Source of the DNA: Stropharia rugosoannulata
Lineage: Eukaryota > Basidiomycota > Agaricomycetes > Agaricales > Strophariaceae
Assembly (NCBI GenBank): GCA_028532985.1
Contig: JANCIK010000001.1
Coordinates: forward strand, 372,001-436,000
Reading direction: 5' to 3'
DNA length: 64,000 bases
Part shown: positions 11,641 through 22,938 of the stretch, one piece after another
How the letters are laid out: each line of letters opens with the position of its first letter
How positions within the stretch are numbered: position 1 is the first letter of the stretch
The notes under the pieces: model-generated
What the model saw: only the letters and a program-made list of their open reading frames with translations
Told to the model about the DNA's origin: nothing
Database searches by the model: none
Translations under genes and position numbers: made by a program

Positions 11641-12289
11641 TTACTCCAGGATTGTATCGAAATCTACCAAAGCGCCGCGTCCTCCAACAATCACAATGTT
11701 ATTGACGCTTATGTCTTTATGCAGAATTCCATGTCTGAACAAATTGCGTTGCGCTGATATAAATATAAATAGAAGAGGGTTAAAATGAGTATAATAAAAA
11801 GCGTATATTCATACCGGATACAACATCAGTGAACGCCATGAGAAGCTCAACTTGCGATGAGAAGTCCCGAATTCCTTTCAATGTGGAATAATCGAGATTT
11901 GAAATCTGTGGAGGGATCCCCCTAGTATCAGGCTTTGGTTTGGATCTAACATTGGTATATTTGTCCTGCAAAGAGGTCGCAAAGATAAGCTGGTCGTCAT
12001 TGAGTAGCGCAGCCTTCATAGACGTCGTCCCATTGCCCAGAATCGCGCTTCGGAGGAGTGAAAGACCTCCTTCAAGCATTGTCGTCATGTCGCGTATGAC
12101 AGGGTCCACCGTCAATCGGTTCAACCATTCTATGAAGAGCCTTGTATCTTCAACATCCGAGTCGTATTCCTCCGAGTGAACGGTATCATGGCAGTGAGTA
12201 GATTTGCTGGAGGTCGACATGCGTTCGTCTCTTTCATCTTGAGTGGCGTTATCATCTGTTGTTTGATCTTCAAAGTCGTCACAATCCAT
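11641..12289 (-). pseudogene. FunK1-type kinase, truncated after the DFD motif
   Basis: Two exons (12289-11815 and 11753-11641; GT-AG intron) give about 195 aa if translation starts at the ATG at 12289; the frame is open further upstream but without ATG. The acidic, Ser/Thr-rich start is followed by helices (FIEWLNRLTVDPVIRDM), then LLMAFTDVVSAQRNLFRHG, the catalytic loop ILHKDISVNNIVIV and ALVDFDTILE, after which a TAA ends the frame. H-K-D-I-S-x-N-N and D-F-D are the FunK1 forms of HRD and DFG. The activation segment and C-lobe are absent. Together with the fragment at 10187-11262 it makes two pieces with overlapping 'ELLxAF' segments but complementary losses, so this is a broken tandem duplicate rather than one frameshifted gene. 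Confidence 0.6.
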
Positions 12290-13067
12290 CTGAGAGTCTG
12301 TAGATGCAGTGCGCACTTCAAGGCTGGCCGGTCGCGCTTGACTAAGAGGGCGGTGAATGGAGCTGTTGGGCCGATTCGTTACGCGTCAAGGTTCGAATGT
12401 TGTGCTGTTGATCGTAAAGGAACAAGGTCAAGCGTAGGTCAAGCCACTGGATGTGTATGGCTGAGTTTAGGTTTACATAAAGTCCTCGGGACCTCGGACG
12501 GCCTCGAGGGTGCGTGCATTGTGCGCGTGCCACACGTGGCCGTGCATTGCAGTATCAGTACGGTCGGTAAAGGGGGTACCTTAAGGACCTCATGTTTGTG
12601 GTATCGTACGGCTCTTACGTACGGCGCTTACGCGTTCTTCTCGACTCACTTCAACTCGGACTCTAGCAATTCAGTAAAACTGACAACAGTGGAAAATATT
12701 GGTCAGATAATTTCTAAGTAACGGTTCAGCATCCGACCTCTGTATTAATTATAACGGGAGCGGCATTACAAAGCACTGTGCTAGTGTATCCTATATATAC
12801 AAATAATCTCTACGTCGGTTGCAACGGCAATCACGCAGTATTACTGTAAGCTCAAAGCTAAAAACGAGTCATAAAGAAGTATGTGAGATATTGTGAACCA
12901 GAGTAGATTGTAAACCAGCAACAGTTGACAGGACTTACTAGAAATGCGGTAGAATGGCTGACGTATACCTGAGATATTTACCAACGCGTCACCGCTATTT
13001 CTAGGTGGCTGGAAGCATATATAAACGCGGGAAGTAATACCATCGATCTACTCAATCAATCCACAGC
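12290..13067. other. Intergenic, GST promoter side
   Basis: No gene is seen. A TATA element lies near the 3' end (13018-13025). A plus-strand open stretch at 12176-12721 overlaps the FunK1 fragment in antisense and has no recognisable product. Confidence 0.5.
13018..13025 (+). promoter_or_regulatory. TATA box of the glutathione transferase gene
   Basis: TATATAAA lies 50 nt before the GST start codon, in a position compatible with a core promoter and a short 5' leader. Confidence 0.5.
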
Positions 13068-13851
13068 ATGACCATCATATTCTACGACCTCCCGTCAACC
13101 CTCCCCCAGAAGGCGTTTTCGCCGAATACTTGGAAGACAAGGTGAGTTTGCATACAGTCGCATTTCTCTGTAACTCACCAGCGCACACAGATTCTGTCTC
13201 AACTATAAGGGATTGGCATACAAGACTGAGTGGTTGGAATTCACTGAAATCGAAGATGTGGCCAAGAAGCTAGGTGTTGGGCCAACTGGAAAGAGGTCGG
13301 ACGGTAGTCCATTCTATACACTCCCCATGATACACGACCCAGCCACTGGCACCTCTGTTGCGGAATCGATCGCCATCGCGGAATACCTGGAGAAGACCTA
13401 TCCGTCGCCCAGCCTGTTCCCGAATGATACAGTGGTTTTCCAGGAGACGTTCGAGGACGTCATGCGCAACGCAGCGTTCCCGAACTTATTCAGGAATGTG
13501 GTGCTCGATATTTTCAAAATCGTAAACCCGCAGAGCAAGGCGTATTTCCGCGCCGCGAGGGAAAGTACTCTGAAACAGCGTCTCGAGGACGTGCCTCCAT
13601 CTGAAGAGGATGCCAAGGCCGATTGGGAGAAGATCAAGGCCGGACTCGGAGTGGTGGACGGTTGGTTGAAGAAGACCGAGGGCCCATTTATCATGGGAAA
13701 CACTATCTCATGGGCGGACCTTGTCCTTGGATCCTGGATGATATGGCTCAGGACAGTCAAGCAAGAGCAGTGGAAGGAGGTCGAGCAGTGGCACGGTGGA
13801 AGGTGGGCAAAGGTGCTCGACGATTTGAAAGAATACACGGCCATCCATTGA
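13068..13851 (+). CDS. Glutathione S-transferase, fungal FuA/etherase-like class
   Basis: Exons 13068-13141 and 13191-13851 (phase-2 intron) encode 244 aa. The N-terminal thioredoxin-like domain starts IIFYDLPSTLPQKAFSPNTWKT; in this class the Ser of the S-P-N-T-W motif is the usual candidate for the glutathione-activating residue. TLPMIHDPATG contains the cis-Pro loop, and AESIAIAEYLEKTYPS holds the E-S glutathione-binding pair. The C-terminal helical domain ends with ISWADLVLGSWMIWLR and a hydrophilic tail. The family catalyses glutathione conjugation or thiol transfer, acts in the cytosol, and in white-rot fungi is linked to detoxification of wood extractives and lignin-derived ethers; the substrate here is unknown. 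The TATA box upstream suggests regulated expression. Confidence 0.9.
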
Positions 13852-14103
13852 GAGAAATTGCAGAGTAGCTTCGCCGTACAAGTCATTGTAGTAACCCCCT
13901 TGTCCTCAGGGGAAATGCAGGAATTCGAATTTTACCGATATGTCTTTTGGATATAGCAAACACATGAGATCCGCAAAGATCTTCCCGTTTCACAGTCGAG
14001 TACGGTAGGGCAGATGTCTGTCAGAGTCCTCCGGCACGAACAGGGCAATTATTCTGAGTCGGTGAACACTACAAAGACTTCAAGAGATGGATCGAGAATG
14101 AGG

Positions 14104-14400
14104 CAAGGTCCGTCGCGTTGATTTATGACTGAGAAAATCAAGTAACATAAACCCAGCAAAAATTCCTTCAGCTAGTACCAGCACGACGCTAACTATGACT
14201 CGGACATGGTACCAAAATTCGGGAGAGCCTGGCTCCGATCCTGGGTGGCCTGTGTCGTGTTTCTTAGTCGCTTGTGACGATGCGCTCAGCATGTGCATAA
14301 AAAGGAAAAAGGCAGTAGTGCGAGCTTTCATCAAGGTTGAGAACAGTGCGGCGGTGGGGCAGAAACTCACCCTCCACCCAAGCGTCAAGGGTGAATTTAA
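14104..14400 (-). pseudogene. Remnant of a CNNM/Mam3-type (DUF21) membrane protein start
   Basis: On the minus strand the translation contains FLFMHMLSASSQATKKHD, then PGSPEFWYH and VVLVLAEGIFAGFML, close to the start of fungal Mam3/CNNM proteins (usually ...PEFW... VVLVLxGGxFAGLTLGLMGLD). After FAGFMLLDFL the similarity stops and the frame ends shortly after. No CBS domains or further DUF21 helices are seen nearby. I read it as a truncated gene relic; a short independent membrane protein is the alternative. Confidence 0.4.
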
Positions 14401-14631
14401 GGCGCGACTTACACAGGGCCCTATTTTAAAACAACCGGAGCTGCAGGCCGGATTGCGACTTGGGCGATCATAACTTGACATCTAACATGAAGCTTTAAAG
14501 CTTGAAGTTATAGAGTAAATAAGTAGGGATAAATAACATCTGCGTGGCATGACAGCATTATAAAAGCTCCGACTTGATATTTCAATGTCCGCCGTGAATT
14601 GGCAAACATGTTGCACACTACGGGCGCTTAA

Positions 14632-15186
14632 TTCGTCTTATCCTCCGATTCCTCGTGCACAATCGATAAGCATACCAAAACGATACTAAACGACGAAGAC
14701 GACACAAATAAGTCTCCCGACCCTCAAAAAACATCGATAGACGATTTAAAGAAAGTCTTGAGTGAGTTTCTCCACTTCCATGATAAAATAAATTTCCCAA
14801 GGTCTAACAGAGCGATTTAAGTGGCTAGGGTAGTTGTAGGAGCAGGTTTTATTGTCGCGGGAACAGCAGTGCTTGCCCTGGCAGTAGTAGTAGGAGGGCT
14901 GAGTGCCATTGGTTTTACCGCAGGCGGTGTTGTCGCCGGTGAGTCATTTTTCTCTCACCAGGCCCACTGTAATTCAAATAGTACTTTAGGCTCATTGGCC
15001 GCTGGAATACAGTCTGTGGTCTACGGGGGCGCGACGACTGGTATTTTCTCGTTATGCCAATCCCTTGGAACGACCGTGTTTGCTACCTCCGTCTCTACGA
15101 TTATTTCTGCTGTCGGTACAATCGCTGCAGGAGTATCTCTTCTTCGGTCTAATCGAGCGACAGGAGAATCACGCTCCAGTCGATAA
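14632..15186 (+). CDS. ISG12/IFI6-like small membrane protein (start unresolved)
   Basis: Exons ...-14761, 14822-14938 and 14990-15186 join in frame. Exon 1 is a polar, Asp/Lys-rich segment (NDEDDTNKSPDPQKTSIDDL) and the rest is a chain of Gly/Ala-rich helices: VVVGAGFIVAGTAVLALAV, GGLSAIGFTAGGVVAG, SLAAGIQSVVYGGA, SVSTIISAVGTIAAGVSLL. The pattern 'IGFTAGGVVAGSLAAGIQS' is diagnostic of the ISG12/IFI6 (6-16) superfamily, which in animals are mitochondrial or ER membrane proteins and in fungi are common but uncharacterised. The first intron (14762-14821) creates an ATG across the junction by chance but the frame stays open upstream to a stop at 14629-14631. I see no in-frame ATG in exon 1, so either an earlier exon exists or the gene has lost its start. 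Confidence 0.6.
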
Positions 15187-16868
15187 CAACACTTCGCATA
15201 AGTCCCCTCCTCCTCCTCTTCCCCCTCCTCCATACCTCCGACAAGCTTAGATGTTTCTTTGCTATTTCTTGCTATTTAGTTCTGTCCGTATTAGTGAGAA
15301 ATCCAGACATCTCTGACTTTGGTAAATCAGGAGAGACAGACAAGCGCGATGAAAGTTGATTCCCTTATCGTAGGGATTATCGCGCTGTGAAATTGATGAT
15401 CACAGAAGAAGCTAAGTAGGCCGCCTACGTTTATGTCACCCCGCGGGTACTTGTTCTACCCAGAAGCACTGTGCAGTGCTTCTGGACGTGATTCGCCCCA
15501 AGCTTCACTAAGTGGAACCGGAAACGCCGACTATATATACAGGCCTACGAGATGTTGGGCCTTTATTGGGGGTTGCTACTTGAGTTGTTGGGCTCCGGCT
15601 ATAATGCACGCACGCACAGACCATTGCGTATGCGTGGAGTTATGCGCGCAGTGCTGCAACATAGGCTCCATTTTTGAAAAACCGGGAGGTGCCCACTTTA
15701 CGGCCAGCAACGCAATTAAAGACATGCCCAGAGAGACGTGTGTTGAGAGTAAGCGTATGGAAGCGCTCTGTAGATGTGTAGCAATGCGCATCGCAAAGAT
15801 AGTCCCGTGAGTCCTCACCCTGATATGCTTTTCGTGACTCTTGAAAATTGCATCATAGGGCACTAGCGAAGATGCTGAAAAGGATATCGCAGCCTTTGTA
15901 GCCATTTTCTTTGAAAGCTTCGGTCAGTCTAAAAACCGACGGTTCCATATGTCATACGGCGTACGTGCTGGTCTACGTTGCTAATAAACATTCGCTAAAT
16001 CCCATGAATACTTCAACAGGGACGCCACTTGCCATTATTTGCCTAGGCTGTGTACGACCAAAATGCAAAGCTGGTTGCTGCGGGAAAGACTCCAGTTAGT
16101 TTGAAGTCTGCTATGATAGGCAAGAATTATTGGACAATGATATTCACCAACACTTATATTCCTGCTCATGTACAGGAAATGGCATGACCGACAGCTTCAA
16201 GATGATATTATCCTACTACGAGATGGCCTGCACCCCAGCCTCCGTATCCCTAGTTATCGACATCGACACTTGTGTCTCTATGAAAGGCATTGTGAGTTAC
16301 CGTTGTAAGTCATAGGCGTATTATTGATTTCTCTTGAAGATATATCGCTTCGCAGAACTGAGCAGTGCCAAGTGTTACTTCTGTAGAGCTCTTACGACTG
16401 GATGGGAACGAAGGCGCTCGCACTAGAATGGAGTGGCGGCGAGGCATTCGCTAGCGCGGCTCTACGAGACTGGAAGGTTGACGGAGAGTCTGCGGGCACG
16501 ACCCGGAGCGCCAGCGCATTTATATTTGCGACCGTCGCCCGAGCCGGCCACATAGTGAGGAGACCTGCTTCTGAGCTAGCTTTCCTAGGATTAACGTTTT
16601 GGGATACAAATAGGTCCCATATGACAAGCAGTCCCAGAGTAGAAGCGGCTACTTGCGGGCGTCAACGAACAAAAAGCAAGAGAAGGAACTTAAAAGCCGT
16701 GGGTAACCTTGCCAAATTGGGATTCATGAACGTAGCTCGGCATTAATCTCGGCACTGCGGAGAGCCAATGAGCTACTATACAGCTTACGCGATCAGAAAA
16801 CCTTATTTCCAAGCACCACAGAAACGCCCCGCCCGTAACGCCCCTCGCCGCCGCCGCCGTCGACAAAC
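15187..16868. other. Intergenic, no gene seen
   Basis: About 1.7 kb. Several modest open frames (for example 15433-15810 and 16402-16746 on the plus strand) lack codon-like bias, splice continuation or recognisable motifs. It contains the palindrome at 15461-15484 and the promoter of the eL39 gene. Confidence 0.45.
15461..15484. repeat. Perfect 24-nt palindrome
   Basis: Arms CAGAAGCACTG and CAGTGCTTCTG (11 bp each) with a 2-nt centre. It could form a hairpin or bind a dimeric protein. No neighbouring gene start is close. Confidence 0.6.
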
Positions 16869-17192
16869 ATGGTGAGCTCAGCTCTTATCGCGCAAAACCC
16901 CACAAAACTAACTCCGTTTTCTAGCCATCCCAAAAGACGTTCCGTACCAAGCGCATTCTGGCGAAGGCCAGCAGGCAAAACCGGTAAGAATCCAGTGCAT
17001 GGGCAGGATAGGAGGGGACCTGATGGACTGTCTTTGCGTAGCCCCATCCCTCAGTGGTTCCGTCTTAAGACGGACACAAAAATACAAGTGCGTCCTCTTT
17101 TATGCTCCCGGCAGTCTTTGTTCTGATATCTCAATCGACGATAGTACAACGCTAAGCGTCGTCACTGGAGGCGTACGAAGTTGAACATCTGA
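16869..17192 (+). CDS. RPL39: Ribosomal protein eL39
   Basis: Four exons: 16869-16871 (the ATG alone), 16925-16983, 17042-17087 and 17145-17192. They encode 51 aa, exactly the family length: MPSQKTFRTKRILAK, then ASRQNRPIPQWFRLKTD, then NAKRRHWRRTKLNI. eL39 is a small basic protein of the large ribosomal subunit lining the exit tunnel. The first exon holding only the start codon, with the intron directly after it, is common in fungal ribosomal genes. All introns are GT-AG and the phases close. A pyrimidine/CG-rich leader precedes the ATG. Confidence 0.97.
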
Positions 17193-17936
17193 GGAGGGTA
17201 CCTATCCGAGGACGATCACGACACCTATCACTTTCGATCCGTACTCCCCATCCCACTATCTATCATGTACTGTTGGGTGTCTTCACTTCGGCTGGCGGGC
17301 TATAGATCTCAATATAACATGACCCCATCGCAATCAATTTGGTGAAGTGGTGAAATAGCTTCCAAGTGGGCCAGCTTCACATTGTTAGAAGGCTGCGGGG
17401 TTCAGCTGTTTGTTGGTGAGGCCACTGTAAATCCAGATATCGTCATTACTGCTGCGCTTTATACATGTTGATTCACATATTTTCCTCCCAATTGCGAACG
17501 ACTTTCCAAACGCCAACGAAGACGTTCAATATTTGAGATCAAGATGTTATTGGCAGACAAGAGCACTATAACATTGAAGCCTCCGCAGTACACCCTGACT
17601 TACAAGGTGTTTAAAAACGCACACGTTCGGAAGTGCTAAGTTGAACCTATGTTTCCCGCATTTGGCGTCAATTTTCCGCGGACGATTGCTCTGGAACTGA
17701 CAACAAGGAGCGCTTTTGCCCGATTTTCTTTTCTTTTTCAACGTTTCCATGAACTCCATCACACCTATTTATTTTCGTCCGTAACGCTATGCTACGGTGT
17801 ACATGGCTTCAAGCGGTTCAGCCAGTGACGGCTTCTACAGCGCTTGTGAACTCAAGATCCCACCTTGATATGTCACGGCGCCGTTTCGTCTACTTTTATT
17901 AACCGGATTTGCAGGGATCCATCATATAAAAAAGAC
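17193..17936. other. Intergenic, no gene seen
   Basis: Spacer between eL39 and the membrane protein gene; no supportable gene. Confidence 0.5.
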
Positions 17937-19246
17937 ATGTCGTTGCAGAATGCGCCATCCGCGATGGCACAGGCTCCCAATCTCGCGTCTGATGACCTCC
18001 TGCGACACAGTCTTACTGGCACACTCAGCGCAGCTATTGTTTATGGAATCACCGTCTCCGTTTTTCTGCACACCCTCTTGCTGCTAGTTATCAACAGGAA
18101 GAACTTGTATAATACTCGAACACGGTGGTTTCTCATAGCGTATATTTCGACTATGTTCATGATCAGCACCGTTGCAATAGTGCAAGCATTTATCTTTCTG
18201 ATAAGAAGGATGTCGGGACAAGTGGCAGACCATCCCCAGCGGCTTATAGAGTCCAATGAGCCACTTACTTTGCCGTTTGCCATTTGGGGCGCGGATGGAT
18301 TCATGGTGCGACTGACTGTGCCCGCTTCGAACCCCTTGCTGACATTTGTGGATGTTCAGCTCTGGAGATGCTTGGTAATTTACCAAAGCGCAACAGTGTT
18401 TCAACGCACCGTCTTATACATCATTCTATGTCTGAGCGCCCTCGCCTCTCTCGGTAAGCATCCCGACTCGTGATTAACCTTGCACACGCGCTAACTTTAT
18501 TCACATTGCGCAGTCTGCGGCATGTTCTACTACCTCGCTCCCGACATCGAAATTGCGCTTGACAATACAATGCTTTACGTACTAGTGCCCACCATCGCGC
18601 TCACCGTCACCGCGCTTGTGAATCTCCTGCTCACTGCGCTGATCGCGGGGCGCATCGCCATACACCAGGAGATGATGCGCCGCGTGCTGGGGCCGCAGTA
18701 CGGCTCGCCGTACATGCGCCTCATCAACGCGTGCGTCGAGTCGTGCGTGCTCATCGTTGTCACCTCCGTCGTGTTCGTCGCGCTCTACGCAGCGGGCGAC
18801 CGGCGCTCGTTCGGCGCTTCCATCGGGCCGCTCCTCATCCTCCCCCACATCTGCGTACGTCTGCCTTCTCCTTCTTACTGTACATCGCCGCCTCTGCATT
18901 TTTCGCTTACTACGAGCGCTTTTTTTTTTTTTTTTCGTTTACGTACTAGGTCCTCTCTCCGCTGCTAATTGTGTACCACGTCGCGCGGGGCCGTGCAATG
19001 GCGACGCTGCGCGCGTCGCATGTCATCACGCCGAATATAAACCTAGACGATGAATATTCCGAGCAGATGATCGCGCAGGCAGGGAGGCACAGCCTGAAGC
19101 CGATACAATTTAGTAACACCGTCGTTCCGGGGGAAGCAGCGACGCGTAGTAGTAGCACCTCGCTGCACGAGCACAGCGTCCTGACGGCAGCTGATGCTGA
19201 TAGTCGTCCTGCCGTGGACTCCCTGTCTTCCGGCTCGCAAGTATGA
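17937..19246 (+). CDS. Seven-helix membrane protein, basidiomycete family (paralogue 1)
   Basis: Exons 17937-18305, 18360-18453, 18514-18854 and 18950-19246 give 366 aa. At least six hydrophobic helices are visible: SAAIVYGITVSVFLHTLLLL, WFLIAYISTMFMISTVAI, VLYIILCLSALASV, YVLVPTIALTVTALVNLLL, CVLIVVTSVVFVALYAA and PLLILPHICVLSPLLIVYH. The mark shared with its paralogue at 26914-28192 is LPFAIWGADGFM joined by splicing to LWRCLVIY. The C-terminal roughly 100 residues are polar and Ser-rich, as expected for a cytoplasmic tail. Exon 2 is 94 nt in both paralogues. I know of no function; the topology resembles orphan receptor-like proteins of mushrooms. Not DUF6534, whose C-D-x-x-I-A motif is absent. 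Confidence 0.85.
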
Positions 19247-21087
19247 AAGTCGCGAGGGGATCGTAAAACGTCTATTTCTGATTATTGCCGTAATTCACTC
19301 TAATGACTGACCGCCGTGTGGCGGTATAATTGTCCTAGTCTTTTGTATTTTTACTTACTTATGTACATACTTTTATTTGTAATCGCCTCCGACGTTGGTC
19401 TCGTATTGCCATTTATATAGGCAGGGATACATTGGCGGGAAGAGTGGGAAGACACGAGGTAAGAAAGCCTGCCGCTCTACAGTACGCCATGTAGTATGTA
19501 GTGCATCAGGTCTTTTTTTTTTTTGAACGACTGATCAAAAAGCTCAGCCTTACGTGAACGAAATCAATTGGGAACTTATGAGATGGAATAATATCTCAAC
19601 TCGACGTGATCAAACGGCATATTGGACCTTGGAACAGAACGGGTGTTGATACTATACTACTAAAGTCATCATGATTTCTTTATGATGGTGGTAGGAGGGT
19701 CGCGAGGCAGGTTGCATCCAGCAGCACCATGGAACCGACAGGTACTCCGGTGGTAGCATAGTTTCAAATGGGAGATGCGTCCCAAGTTTCTGGATGCCTC
19801 CGGAGCGGTCCCAGTTCGATAAGAGAAGAGATTTTTAAAGGAAGAACATGGCAGATAAGATACGCTCTGAATCCGAAGGCGTTCTCGCGACGTGGAAAAG
19901 TAAGTAAACATTTGCCTCCGTTCATGCAGCGGCCCGCGCATTCCGTCTCCGTCTCCGTTTCCGCCGGCTAGTCCCCCTGAGCGGCCGCTAGCGGCATCCC
20001 GCCCGGCCACAGCCACCGAAAATAAGCCTGCAGACTGCAGTGCAGTGACCAGTGACGCTGAGAGGTTCCTGACAGGTGAGCTTCGTTCCCCTTTTTCCTA
20101 CTCCCTCGTTCTCATGGCCGTCGACCGTATTAAGGTTGGAGATTGACAGCGCGTTCGCGTGGGCGCTGGACGGGCTATCTGCGTATGCAGTGTGTAAGTA
20201 TGTATGTATGTAAGCGGAGAGGGAGGAGCGCTGTCCCGTCGGACCTTGCTGTCTGTCTATCGCTGGGGTAAGTAGCTGGATGGAATGCACTTATGGAGAC
20301 CGGGAAGCCTTGCCGTGAGTCATCCATGTACCGGTGAGCCTTGACGACATTCACGAGCGTAGGCGTTGCGTCTCGCTGACCGCTTGCTAGTCGAACCCAG
20401 GCCGCTTGCAGTCGATGAGAAACGTGTGTCAAATTCCATGGGTACGAGTAGGCAGCAGATCACACAAATTCATTTCATTATACATATGCCTCATTTAAAG
20501 TCTACATGTTCGTTTATAGTTTATCTATACTCAGGAATGGCGCATAACTAACCTCATGGCCACCCCTCGCGTTCTGGGCGTTCTAGAAGCCTTCTACTCC
20601 CTGAACAGAGGTATTTCGATGCGTGCAAATCGTATATGGTATCGCATTCTGACGCGCATGGGAGTCTGCTGGACATGGGGTACTCCAGTTATGGCAAGAC
20701 TTCTTAATGGCTCAAGTGGAGATTCGTATTGTGTCATTTGCAAAAGAAATGCAAGTTATAGGAGCGAGTGGGGTCTCTACTCGTATGTTTTCCGCCGTAT
20801 CCTGCGTCGCTTATGGTCTTGACTCTTATGAATGATTACAGCAACAGCGAATCACATGTAGCCAATAGGCGTCGCCTACGCCGCGTCTCGCTCGTTCAGG
20901 GGACGGCGGACGGAGCGTCGGGCGCGTCCATGTGATTGAGCGCGCGCCCGGAATGTGACGTCGATCCGCTCGGCACTCGGATACGGATATCACGGGGAGC
21001 CGCCGAAACTGGCCTCGTACAAAACGCAGTCTCACCTCGACCTGCGACAATCCATAATCCACTCCAGACCCCACACAGAATACGACA
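19247..21087. other. Intergenic, no gene seen
   Basis: About 1.8 kb with only small overlapping frames on both strands. It has a T run at 19513-19524 and a GTATGTAT repeat near 20198-20210. It includes the promoter of malate synthase. Confidence 0.45.
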
Positions 21088-22938
21088 ATGGTCCAAGGCG
21101 TTGCCATACATTCAAAGGTCGCCCCCCAGGCCCAGGCCGAGCTCTTCACCGATGATGCCCTCAAGTTCCTCGCCGCGCTCCACCGCACATTCGAGGCTAC
21201 GCGCCAGAGCCTGCTCGTCGCCCGCGAGGACGCACAGCGCCGCTTTGACTCGGGCGTGCCGCTCGATTTCCCCTCTGAGACGGCGCACATCCGCGCTGAG
21301 CCGTCGTGGCACTGCGCACCCCCGGCACCGGGGCTCGAGGACAGACGCGTCGAGATCACCGGACCCACAGATAGGAAGATGGTCATCAACGCGCTCAACA
21401 GCGGGGCTAAGACATTCATGGCTGACTTTGAAGGTGTGCATTGTCTACCCTAGGCGGGACTTTCAGAAGCTCACTGACATGGTGCCCGCAGACTCCAGCG
21501 CGCCCACTTTCGCCAACATGATGAACGGCCAGGTGAACCTGCGCGACGCCATCCGGCGCCAGATCGACTTCGAGACGGGGGGAAAGAGCTACAAGCTCTC
21601 TGAGAACCCGGCGGTGCTCATCGTTCGGTCCGCCCCTCCATTCTGCTCTCATGGCTATTTTCGCTTATCTCTATTGGCAGCCCTCGCGGATGGCACCTCG
21701 ACGAGCCCCGTGTAACCGTAGACAACCAGCCCATGTCGGGCTCGCTCTTCGACTTTGCCCTCTACTTCTTCCACAACGCCCACGAGCTCGTCAAGCGCGG
21801 GTCCGGGCCCTACTTCTACCTCCCCAAGATGGAGCACTACCTCGAAGCGCGCCTCTGGAACGACGTCTTCGTCTTCTCCCAATCATACATCGGCATGGCA
21901 CACAACACCATTCGCGCCACTGTCCTCATAGAGACCCTCCCCGCGGCGTTCCAGATGGAAGAGATTCTGTTCGAGCTGCGAAACCACTCGTCTGGGCTCA
22001 ACTGTGGCAGGTATGGCAACTTGCGTCTATTCTTGGGACTCTCTAATACGGTTGTTTATATTTAGATGGGACTACATCTTCAGCTTTATCAAAAAGCGAC
22101 GGGCCGACCGTAGTGCTGTTCTTCCTGACCGCAAAGACGTGACCATGACCGTGCCTTTCATGGACGCGTATGTGCGTCTCCTTATCCAAACATGCCATAG
22201 GTACGTATCATCCCTCCATTTTACTTTTACGAGTCCCCCGCTCACTTCCATTTCTCTAGACGCAAAGTCGCAGCAATGGGCGGCATGTCTGCACAGATCC
22301 CCATCAAGGACGACCCCAAGGCGAACGAAGTCGCAATGGCCAAGGTGCGCGCGGACAAGCTGCGCGAGGTGACCGCAGGCCACGACGGCACCTGGATCGC
22401 GCACCCTTTGATCAACAAAATCGCGCGCGAGATTTTCGACACGCACATGCTCGGGCCGAACCAGTACTACAACCTGCGCTCGGAGGTGCGCGTCGCGGCC
22501 GCGGACCTGCTGAGCACGAAAGTGCCGGGGAAGATCACGGCGGAGGGCGTGCGGGAGAACGTGGAGACGTGCCTGGCGTACACCGCGGCGTGGGTTGGCG
22601 GGAACGGGTGTATCCCGCTCAACTACCTCATGGAGGACGCGGCGACGGCGGAGATCACGCGCGTGCAGCTGTGGCAGTGGGTGCACTATGGTGCGCGCGT
22701 TGCGGACACGGGCGTGCCTATCACTGCGGAGAGCGTCGATGCGCTTATCAAGGACGTCGCTCCTGGTTTGGGCAAGATCGTTGCGGGCTTGAAGGAGGAG
22801 AATGTGCGCATTGCCGCGGAGTATTTGAGGGGCCAGGTGCGCCGCGCGTGGCCGAGTGAGTTCTTGACGAGCGACTTGATGTCGCACCTCGCGATACGGG
22901 ATGGTGTCGAGCCTGAGCTCCAGCGTGCGGCTCTCTGA
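21088..22938 (+). CDS. Malate synthase
   Basis: Five exons (21088-21433, 21492-21627, 21681-22010, 22066-22200, 22260-22938) encode 541 aa, the usual length of the fungal A-type enzyme. It condenses glyoxylate and acetyl-CoA to malate in the glyoxylate cycle, usually in peroxisomes. Diagnostic segments: [71 protein letters not shown] (catalytic acidic/Arg region), [28 protein letters not shown] and the late [18 protein letters not shown]. The protein ends ELQRAAL: there is no classic SKL-type peroxisome signal at the C-terminus. The second intron has an unusual GTCCGC donor, but splicing there is required by the conserved RPRGWHL. Confidence 0.96.

Noticed and set aside
16402..16746. 114-residue plus-strand frame upstream of eL39
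   Set aside because: Composition unlike the neighbouring genes and no homology or splice support.
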